Source: Acinetobacter puyangensis
GTDB lineage: Bacteria; Pseudomonadota; Gammaproteobacteria; Pseudomonadales; Moraxellaceae
Reading direction: 5' to 3'
DNA: 64,000 nucleotides
Assembly: GCF_900096995.1 (NCBI RefSeq)
Contig: NZ_OANT01000004.1
Coordinates: 186,001 to 250,000, forward strand
A model generated the notes under the pieces. It worked only from the letters and a program-made list of their open reading frames with translations. It made no database searches and was not told the origin of the DNA. This document shows, piece after piece, positions 57,601-64,000 of this stretch (position 1 is its first letter; each line of letters begins with the position of its first letter). The translations under genes were made by a program, and so were the position numbers.

Positions 57601-58305
57601 TTAATCCAGAAACACCGTGAATTCTTCTACTGGCAGGCGTGGGGTAATGAAGGTATTTACAATATGATCCGGATCAGCATAGCCTAGAGCGACGGTACAG
57701 ACCAGTTCTTCATCATCCGGCGCATTTAAGACGTCCAGAACAATTGGGTGGAAATGGTTCCATGCGGCTTGCGGACAAGTATCCAGACCACGGGCTTTCG
57801 CGGCAATCATCACGTTTTGAATCATCATGGAAATGTCCATTTTTGATCCCACACCCATAGCCTTGTTGACAGTGAAATACAGTGCAACTGGTGCATCAAA
57901 TAATTGATAGTTACGTAATTGCTGGGCAGCCATTTTTTCTTTTTCGCCTTTTTGAATATTCAGCAGGCCATATAATCCCCAACCATTTTCACGGCGACGA
58001 TCAATAAAAGGGGAGATCCATTTTTCAGGATAATAAGCAAAAGTTTCTGTATATTGTTTTGCAAGTTCTGGATTTTGAGACACTTCTAGTTGTGCTTTGC
58101 AGACCCGGTCAATCATTTCCTGACGTTTTTGTCCTGTCACCACATAGACTTTCCATGGCTGTGTATTGGTGCCTGAGGGTGCACGGCTGGCCACAGTCAG
58201 GATATCTTTAATAGTTTGTTGATCGACAGCTTGATCTAAAAATGCACGTACAGAATGCCGTGAAGTGATGGCTTGATCGACAAGTTTGATCTGATCCAGA
58301 CTCAT
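57601..58305 (-). CDS. Nitroreductase-family FMN oxidoreductase
   Basis: A 234-residue flavoprotein. SRHSVRAFLDQAV is the N-terminal FMN-binding signature, ASRAPSGTNTQPWKVYVV the conserved core, and ARGLDTCPQAAW and VALGYAD complete the fold. The start is ATG 58305 preceded on the minus strand by AAGGAG; the frame open to 58338 adds 11 unlikely residues. Substrates of this group include nitroaromatics and quinones; the physiological one is unknown. Confidence 0.88.
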   Translation of the reverse strand: MSLDQIKLVDQAITSRHSVRAFLDQAVDQQTIKDILTVASRAPSGTNTQPWKVYVVTGQKRQEMIDRVCKAQLEVSQNPELAKQYTETFAYYPEKWISPFIDRRRENGWGLYGLLNIQKGEKEKMAAQQLRNYQLFDAPVALYFTVNKAMGVGSKMDISMMIQNVMIAAKARGLDTCPQAAWNHFHPIVLDVLNAPDDEELVCTVALGYADPDHIVNTFITPRLPVEEFTVFLD

Positions 58306-58602
58306 AATAACTCCTTGATGAATTTTCTTTGTCGCCAACTATAACGGAATTTTGAAGAGAAACGAGTAGATTTCATTTGTACCGGGAAGTTTTTTTTGCT
58401 GATTTTAGGCAAAATTAGATTAAAGCATAGTCAGTTAAATTTCAAAAAAATCACGTTTAAAACTTTCCTATAGCCTTTTATGTGAACAAAAAGCATTTAA
58501 ATATGGCTTTTTATGGCAATTACGCGAGTAAAAATCACATTTTACGTATATAGATATCGTTATAATACTTTTGGCTAAGAGAGCTAAAAAAAGTTTAACA
58601 AA
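58306..58602. other. AT-rich non-coding region between nitroreductase and porin genes
   Basis: No coding region is seen. Together with the promoter and 5' leader of the porin gene, the full gap measures 446 bases. The stretch holds A/T tracts but no recognised operator. Confidence 0.4.
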
Positions 58603-58631
58603 TTGTTCACAATAGATGCAGACCTTATACT
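58603..58631 (+). promoter_or_regulatory. Candidate promoter of the DcaP-like porin
   Basis: TTGTTC (58603-58608), 17-base spacer and TATACT (58626-58631) lie 120 bases before the start, giving a leader of about 110 bases, a length usual for abundant outer-membrane protein mRNAs. Confidence 0.5.
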
Positions 58632-58751
58632 AGGTTGAGTCATTATGGATGAGACGTATGTTTTTGGTCTATTTTTTGCTTTAGAGGTTATCGGAAGTTA
58701 AAAGTGTGACCTGTAATACATATTATCGCTTTAGATATTTAGGAGAAGAGA

Positions 58752-60044
58752 ATGAGCTTTGCTCGTATCAATAAAGGATTGGTTAAAACCGCCTTGACCA
58801 TCGCAGTTGCAACATCAATGGTACAAGTTGTACATGCCAACTCACAGCAAGATGAAATTCAACAGTTACGTGCAGAAATTCAGGAGCTCCGTGCTTTAGT
58901 ACAGCAACAAGCAGCACAGCAAAAACAAATACTTCCACCACCAGCGCCTGTTGGTGCACCACCTGCAATGCATGTGCAGCCTAAAGATTTAAAAGTAACG
59001 ACTTCAAAAGGGGCAGAAGTCAAGTTGTATGGTTTTGTACGGGGTGATGCAAACTATATTATTGAAGGCGCTGACGATGATTTTAACAGTGTTGCCAGCT
59101 CTACCGGTGCAACCAAAGATAAACTACGCGCAACTGCAAAAACCACACGTATCGGGATTGACTTTAAAACACCAATCGCTGGGGCAGATGTAGGTGGTAA
59201 ACTGGAAGCAGATTTTGCCGGGAATGGTACAGGAGAAAACCTGCGTATTCGTCATGCATATTTGACTTATAACAACTGGTTATTTGGGCAAACGACTTCT
59301 AACTTTCTAGCAGGTCATGCGCCTGAAATGATTGACTTCAATACCAATATCGGTGGCGGTACAACACGCTTGCCACAGGTTCGTTATGGTTATAAATTCT
59401 CACCAGCGACACAATTATTTGTTGCATTGGAAGAAGGTAATAGTACTGGAAGTCTGCTGACATTTAATGCTTCTGGTGAGCGTAATAGTGCATCTACTAA
59501 ATACTCAATTCCAGCAGTGACTGCAAAAATTGTCCAAGGTTTTGCTGATGGGAAAGGTTCTGCTTCATTTCGCGCTTTAGCTGAAAACTACGAAGCAACA
59601 GGTACAGATGATAAAACTGGCTGGGGCGTAGCAGTGGGTGCAAATTATCAAATTGCAGATCCGTTAAAGATTTTTGGTGATTTTTCTCATATCAAAGGTA
59701 ACAGTAATTATTTATATGGTGCAAATAAAGCCTATGCTGTCGTAGGGAATGACTTGAAACAAAATGAGTTCAATACATTCCAGATTGGTGGTACCTATCA
59801 GATTTTACCAAACTTGCGTTCGACTTTAGCGTTTGGCGGTATGTATGCTGATGATGATAATGGATTTGCAACAGCAGTACCTGAAGCGAATAAAGAAGTT
59901 CAACAAGCTTGGATTAACTTGATTTATTCACCGGCTAAGCCTATTGATTTAGGTCTTGAATACATCAATGGTAAACGTGAAACCTTTACGGGTACAAAAT
60001 ACGATGATAATCGTTTAGGCTTGATGGCGAAATACAGCTTTTAA
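58752..60044 (+). CDS. DcaP-family outer-membrane porin
   Basis: A 430-residue porin with a signal peptide ending near VHANS. A short N-terminal coiled coil follows (about 31-60, QQDEIQQLRAEIQELRALVQ), then a Pro-rich linker and a 16-strand-type barrel beginning at VKLYGFVRGDANY and ending in the terminal Phe (GLMAKYSF). This layout is that of DcaP, the trimeric porin of Acinetobacter with an N-terminal trimerisation coil, which passes dicarboxylates and related anions. AGGAGAAG stands before the ATG. A strong terminator follows. Confidence 0.88.
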   Translation: MSFARINKGLVKTALTIAVATSMVQVVHANSQQDEIQQLRAEIQELRALVQQQAAQQKQILPPPAPVGAPPAMHVQPKDLKVTTSKGAEVKLYGFVRGDANYIIEGADDDFNSVASSTGATKDKLRATAKTTRIGIDFKTPIAGADVGGKLEADFAGNGTGENLRIRHAYLTYNNWLFGQTTSNFLAGHAPEMIDFNTNIGGGTTRLPQVRYGYKFSPATQLFVALEEGNSTGSLLTFNASGERNSASTKYSIPAVTAKIVQGFADGKGSASFRALAENYEATGTDDKTGWGVAVGANYQIADPLKIFGDFSHIKGNSNYLYGANKAYAVVGNDLKQNEFNTFQIGGTYQILPNLRSTLAFGGMYADDDNGFATAVPEANKEVQQAWINLIYSPAKPIDLGLEYINGKRETFTGTKYDDNRLGLMAKYSF

Positions 60045-60074
60045 GTTTTAGTCTTTAATGCATCAAATAATAAG

Positions 60075-60100
60075 AGCAATCCTTCGGGGTTGCTTTTTTC
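60075..60100 (+). terminator. Terminator of the DcaP-like porin gene
   Basis: AGCAATCC (60075-60082), loop TTCG, GGGTTGCT (60087-60094) with one wobble pair, followed by TTTTT. Confidence 0.88.
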
Positions 60101-60117
60101 ATGGATAAAGATTTGAA

Positions 60118-60153
60118 ATTAAAAAAATGCGTAAATGATAAATCACTTACGCA
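60118..60153 (-). terminator. Terminator of the L,D-transpeptidase gene
   Basis: 60126-60138 and 60141-60153 form a 13-bp stem with one wobble pair and a two-base gap. On the minus strand it is followed by a T-run. Confidence 0.85.
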
Positions 60154-60174
60154 TCCGAAATTAGAACGATTAGT

Positions 60175-61464
60175 TTATTCCAAGAATTTCACTGTAATAC
60201 CTGTTTTAACCCGTTTGGCCAAATCATTGGCGTCCCAGTTGGTTAAGCGAATACAGCCATGTGATGCAGTTTTGGAAATGGTTGACGGATTAGGCGTGCC
60301 ATGAATACCAAAAGAAGGTTTGGATAGGCCAATCCACATATTGCCCACTGGGTTATTCGGTCCTGGTGGTAAAGATAAGGGTTTCATATTACCACCCTGC
60401 ACAAAGTTTTTGGGATTATAACCGTACCATGGATTGGGTGCGATATTTTTAATGGTATAGGTTCCGGTAGGTGATGGCGTGTCGGTACTGCCGATGGTCG
60501 CAGGGAAAGAAGCGATCATTTTGTTTTTACTGTTAAATAAATACAATTGTTTTGCACCTTTATGCGCAATAATCAGATGAATATCTTCTGGTAATTCATT
60601 TCGTACATTGGCAACAATGATTTTTTCACCCGCATTTTTAAAGCTTGCTTTAGGATTAAGTTTCTTTAAGAAATTTTCATCCATATGAAACTTTTCACCC
60701 AGCATTTCGGTGACGCGAGTGTAGTACAAACCTTTCATTTTGGCTTGTTCTGCATAATTTGCTGGAATCGATTGCGCATAGGGGCCTTTCAGGTCTTCTG
60801 CTGTAATAGTATATTCGATAAAAGCAGGTTCGGTTTCACCACTGTTTAAGCTTTGCCAAGTTGCTTCATCCAGTACACCGTTGGTGCTGAGATTATTCAT
60901 GGTCTGAAAGGTTGAAATGGCTTTAAGCGTATTTTTACCTGTTGTACCATCAATGGCGCCCGGTGATGCGTGCTTGCGGTTTAACAATACCTGAGTTTTG
61001 GCATAAATTGGGAATTGCCCCCGTTGTAAATCGCTTGACCATTCTGCATTGTTTAATGCATCCAAACTCCAACTGCCTGCGCTGGTAGGTATACTGGTCG
61101 TCGTTGGCGTGGTTTTTGCTGATGTGATTGGTGCAGTGGTTTGCGGTGTTGCAGGTTGCTGTGGTATTGCAATGTCTTGCTGAGGCGTGTTCTCAACTTC
61201 TACAGAGGGTGGCATACTGTCTACCGCAGATGCATCAACCTGATCCTGCTCATCAGAACTTTCAGCTATTACTGCTGGATTGTCTGTTGATGGTGTCGGT
61301 GTAACTGGTTGTGCAGCTTTATTTTTGCTGAGTGAATATGATTCAATTGGCACGCTTTTATTGGCTGGAATCGTTTCTAATTGATTGGAAACAGTATTTT
61401 CTGCATTTACCACAGAAGAAATAGCACAACCTAGGCTGATGGCGAGTATTGTACGTGCAAACAT
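60175..61464 (-). CDS. Periplasmic L,D-transpeptidase (YkuD family)
   Basis: A 429-residue exported enzyme. A signal peptide (MFARTILAISLGCAISSVVNA) is followed by a long low-complexity Pro/Thr/Ser/Gln linker (about 22-130), a peptidoglycan-binding-1-like region (about 145-210, GAIDGTTGKNTLKAISTFQT) and the YkuD catalytic domain (about 290-429) with HGTPNP and SHGCIRLTNWD, catalytic cysteine at about 404. It should form 3-3 cross-links in peptidoglycan or attach lipoprotein. It resembles the periplasmic LdtJ of A. baumannii, but that name is not proven here. Confidence 0.88.
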   Translation of the reverse strand: MFARTILAISLGCAISSVVNAENTVSNQLETIPANKSVPIESYSLSKNKAAQPVTPTPSTDNPAVIAESSDEQDQVDASAVDSMPPSVEVENTPQQDIAIPQQPATPQTTAPITSAKTTPTTTSIPTSAGSWSLDALNNAEWSSDLQRGQFPIYAKTQVLLNRKHASPGAIDGTTGKNTLKAISTFQTMNNLSTNGVLDEATWQSLNSGETEPAFIEYTITAEDLKGPYAQSIPANYAEQAKMKGLYYTRVTEMLGEKFHMDENFLKKLNPKASFKNAGEKIIVANVRNELPEDIHLIIAHKGAKQLYLFNSKNKMIASFPATIGSTDTPSPTGTYTIKNIAPNPWYGYNPKNFVQGGNMKPLSLPPGPNNPVGNMWIGLSKPSFGIHGTPNPSTISKTASHGCIRLTNWDANDLAKRVKTGITVKFLE

Positions 61465-61549
61465 AAATTATCCTAAAAAAATAAATTTAAATTTTCTAAT
61501 GCTAAGCCTAGTATGACAAAGGAAACAAAGAATTACAGTAACTCTTTTG

Positions 61550-61555
61550 TATAAT
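61550..61555 (+). promoter_or_regulatory. Candidate -10 box for hemE
   Basis: A perfect TATAAT lies 99 bases before the hemE start; no convincing -35 box is found at 16-18 bases distance. Low certainty. Confidence 0.3.
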
Positions 61556-61654
61556 ACGACGCATGATTTCGTAATATGCTGCTGATAAATACTTCGCCTG
61601 ATGCACGTCATTTTGCTATGATGCATGCACATTGTATGCAATGACAGGAACAAC

Positions 61655-62728
61655 ATGTCTGCTTTGAAAAATGACCGTTTTATTCGTGCCTTATTAAGAC
61701 AACCTGTAGATACCACACCGGTATGGATGATGCGTCAGGCAGGGCGTTATTTACCAGAATATCGTGAAACTCGTGCCAAAGCAGGGGATTTCCTTTCATT
61801 GTGCAAAAATACCGATTTTGCTTGTGAAGTTACATTACAACCATTGCGTCGTTATGATCTAGATGCAGCCATTTTATTTTCCGATATTTTGACTGTACCT
61901 GATGCGTTGGGTTTAGGTCTTTATTTTGAAGCCGGGGAAGGGCCAAAGTTCAAAAAAACTGTGCGTAGCGAACAGGATATTGCTGCCTTACCCAAGGTCA
62001 ATATTGGGTCTGATTTGGATTATGTGGTTAACGCCGTCAAAACCATTCGCAGCGCCTTGGGTGGTCAAGTGCCTTTGATTGGTTTTTCCGGTAGTCCGTG
62101 GACATTGGCGACTTATATGATTGAGGGCGGCTCTAGTAAGGATTATCGTTATAGCAAAGAAATGTTATATGCCAGACCTGAGCTATTACATGCCCTGTTA
62201 GACCATCTGGCAGATACGGTGATCGATTATCTTAATGCGCAGATTGAGGCTGGGGCGCAGGTGATTCAGATTTTTGACAGTTGGGGCGGGGCATTGGCGC
62301 ATCGTGAATATGTCGAATTTTCCTTAAATTATATGCAAAAAATCGTCGCAGGTTTAATCAAGGAAAAAGAAGGGCAGAAAATTCCGGTTATTCTGTTTAC
62401 CAAAGGTGGCGGGCAGTGGTTAGGGCAGATGCTGGACACAGATGCAGATGCATTTGGACTGGATTGGACCACATCTTTAAATACTGCGCGTCAAACTGTC
62501 AATGGTCGGGCTGCATTACAGGGTAATCTTGATCCGTCAACCTTGTATGGCAATACACAATCCATTGAAAAAGCAGTCAAATTAATGCTTGATGATGCCT
62601 ATGCGCATGGCGAAAAAACAGGTTATGTGGCAAATCTTGGACATGGGATTACCCAATGGGTTGATCCTGCCAATCCAAAAGTATTTATTGATACTGTGCA
62701 TGAATATAGCCAGAAATATTTGCGCTAA
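61655..62728 (+). CDS. hemE: Uroporphyrinogen decarboxylase
   Basis: A 357-residue cytosolic enzyme of haem synthesis, converting uroporphyrinogen III to coproporphyrinogen III. The signatures [16 protein letters not shown] and [19 protein letters not shown] are intact, with the catalytic aspartate in [14 protein letters not shown]. The start is ATG 61655 with AGGA five bases before; a longer frame from 61625 is rejected. Confidence 0.96.
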   Translation: MSALKNDRFIRALLRQPVDTTPVWMMRQAGRYLPEYRETRAKAGDFLSLCKNTDFACEVTLQPLRRYDLDAAILFSDILTVPDALGLGLYFEAGEGPKFKKTVRSEQDIAALPKVNIGSDLDYVVNAVKTIRSALGGQVPLIGFSGSPWTLATYMIEGGSSKDYRYSKEMLYARPELLHALLDHLADTVIDYLNAQIEAGAQVIQIFDSWGGALAHREYVEFSLNYMQKIVAGLIKEKEGQKIPVILFTKGGGQWLGQMLDTDADAFGLDWTTSLNTARQTVNGRAALQGNLDPSTLYGNTQSIEKAVKLMLDDAYAHGEKTGYVANLGHGITQWVDPANPKVFIDTVHEYSQKYLR

Positions 62729-62741
62729 TTCGGTTTAGTCC

Positions 62742-63545
62742 TTGCGTATTTTATTTTTCTCTCTGCTCGAGTTTTTGTGTAAGGCTGTTTCGGCGGCCTT
62801 ATTTGGTATCCTGTTATTGCTGGCTTTTGCTATCACGGCACCGATGGCGCATGACGCATTTTGGGGCTTTTATCGCTACGATTATCTGTTATTTTTTGCG
62901 TTGCTTATTCAGGTTTTATTGCTGTATTTTAAATTGGAAAGCTGGACTGAAGCTCGCGTGATTGCGTTATTTCATCTACTGGCGATGGTGATGGAAATCT
63001 TTTTGACGCATCCATCAATTGCTTCATGGCAATATCCGCAGCCGGCTGTATTTAAACTTTGGACTGTGCCGTTATTTGCTGGTTTTATGTATTCGGCTGT
63101 AGGTAGTTTTTTTGCCCGCAGTCTTAGATTATTTCAGGTCAGCTTTATCAATTTACCTGAGTTTAGGTTAATGCTGTTATTGGCGGTGTTATCCTATATT
63201 AATTTTATGAGCAAATTTTTTGTACCCGATATTCGCTATCTTTTATTTGCTTGTTCTATTTTTATCTTCTGGAAAACCAAATTATTATTTCAGGTACAAC
63301 AACGTACTTATCAATTGCCCATGTTGTTGGTGTTCGTGATTTTAGCCTTTTTAATCTGGATTGCCGAAAATATCAGTACTTTTTATCAAATCTGGTTGTA
63401 TCCAAGTCAGGTTGATACATGGCATATGGTCGGTTGGAGCAAGCTCGGTTCATGGTATTTATTATTGCTGCTGAGTCTGGTACTGGTGCTACGTATTTTA
63501 GGTGTACAGCAGCAAGGTAAATGGCAACTGAAAGTTAACAAATAA
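62742..63545 (+). CDS. DUF817-family membrane protein
   Basis: A 267-residue integral membrane protein with about eight hydrophobic helices and the DUF817 features YFKLESWTEARVIALFHLLAM and the VFKLWTVPLFAGFMYSAVGS segment. The start is a TTG (62742), 13 bases after the hemE stop; no good binding site is visible and no suitable ATG lies near, so the start is uncertain. Function unknown; it may be cotranscribed with hemE. Confidence 0.8.
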   Translation: MRILFFSLLEFLCKAVSAALFGILLLLAFAITAPMAHDAFWGFYRYDYLLFFALLIQVLLLYFKLESWTEARVIALFHLLAMVMEIFLTHPSIASWQYPQPAVFKLWTVPLFAGFMYSAVGSFFARSLRLFQVSFINLPEFRLMLLLAVLSYINFMSKFFVPDIRYLLFACSIFIFWKTKLLFQVQQRTYQLPMLLVFVILAFLIWIAENISTFYQIWLYPSQVDTWHMVGWSKLGSWYLLLLLSLVLVLRILGVQQQGKWQLKVNK

Positions 63546-63670
63546 AAGAAATTGATGATTTAATTTTGTGATGCTTAGGATCATGTTTTTCATTGAGCGC
63601 AATGTTATTTCTGATCCTGAGTCATGTTAAGATAAGCCCAGTTAAAGTAAATATATTTTAAGAGGACGTG

Positions 63671-64000
63671 ATGAGTCTAGATTTGCAGAAAGTAAATGCC
63701 GAAATCGGTCATGATGCAGAAAAACTGGTTGAATGGGCATTAGGACTGAATAAAAAAGCGATTGTGACCACCAATTTTCGTCCGTTTGAAGCCGTGATTC
63801 TACATATGTTGACTCGTGTTCAACCCGACATTCCAGTGGTGTGGATGGACAATGGTTATAACACTGAAACCACCTATCGCTATGTTGATGAACTCACCAA
63901 ACTATTGAACCTGAATCTGATTACCTATTTGCCCAAGCGTTCCCGTGCGCATCGTGAGGCCATTGATGGGACTGTGCCGGCTTTGGATGATCCACGTCAT
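63671..64000 (+). CDS. cysH: Phosphoadenylyl-sulfate reductase, N-terminal part (3' cut by window end)
   Basis: The first 110 residues of an adenylyl/phosphoadenylyl-sulfate reductase, which makes sulfite in assimilatory sulfate reduction. The stretch AIVTTNFRPFEAVILHML is the nucleotide-binding PP-loop region and IPVVWMDNGYNTETTYRY is the conserved following segment. AGAGGA lies before the ATG. The catalytic cysteine and any iron-sulfur ligands would lie beyond the window, so APS or PAPS preference cannot be judged. Confidence 0.9.
   Translation, partial: MSLDLQKVNAEIGHDAEKLVEWALGLNKKAIVTTNFRPFEAVILHMLTRVQPDIPVVWMDNGYNTETTYRYVDELTKLLNLNLITYLPKRSRAHREAIDGTVPALDDPRH

Noticed and set aside
60101..60304. 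67-codon plus-strand frame behind the porin gene
   Set aside because: It overlaps the terminator hairpin and the antisense of the conserved L,D-transpeptidase catalytic domain.

Overview
The window is a chromosomal segment of an Acinetobacter species. The main evidence is the gene order pcaU / pcaIJFBDKCHG-quiBCXA, which is the Acinetobacter arrangement of the protocatechuate and quinate genes, together with a DcaP-type porin, a FecI/FecR/receptor/hemO haem cluster and moderate-to-low GC. Species cannot be fixed from the sequence alone. In A. baylyi ADP1 the qui genes are followed by pob/hca genes, whereas here upp follows.

Layout. 1-397: 3' end of nuoN and its terminator. 533-5958: Fur-box-preceded haem uptake cluster (ECF sigma, FecR anti-sigma, STN-containing TonB-dependent receptor, haem oxygenase, DUF454 protein). 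6003-21467: divergent pcaU regulator, operator, and a 13-gene catabolic run in which QuiA/QuiB/QuiC (membrane-anchored or signal-peptide-bearing) turn quinate into protocatechuate outside the cytoplasm, QuiX and PcaK are candidate porin and importer, and PcaHG, B, C, D, IJ and F degrade protocatechuate to succinyl-CoA and acetyl-CoA. 21636-24113: upp, then a divergent LysR regulator / ferredoxin-NADP reductase pair. 24114-27580: a structured non-coding stretch, small membrane proteins and a mechanosensitive-channel-family protein. 27600-30650: a visibly AT-rich insert-like segment carrying a Tat-signal amidase followed directly by its own tatA, tatB and tatC, behind a sigma-54-like promoter. 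This is the most unusual system in the window.

30940-36415: small membrane protein, YhiN-type flavoprotein, DUF4870-like protein, PLP-dependent deaminase, and the pdxA-rsmA-apaH run. 36433-45990: the Pil-Chp chemosensory operon pilG-pilH-pilI-pilJ-chpA-chpC(-like), preceded by a Crp/Vfr-like palindrome. ChpA holds five Hpt domains, two of them a 660-bp in-frame tandem duplication. 46052-48974: dapE, an entericidin-like lipoprotein, DUF1853 and a second DUF454 gene. 49091-49959: six tRNA genes (three Val, three Asp) behind a near-consensus promoter. 50408-56040: a PepSY-flavodoxin-reductase fusion, a YcxB-like protein and a YccS/FUSC protein, all on the minus strand. 56276-64000: Bcr/CflA efflux protein, nitroreductase, DcaP-like porin, L,D-transpeptidase, hemE, a DUF817 membrane protein and the 5' part of cysH, cut by the window end.

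Functions come from recognising protein families and motifs by eye. No database search was run. Start codons were re-chosen from ribosome binding sites where the longest reading frame looked over-extended.
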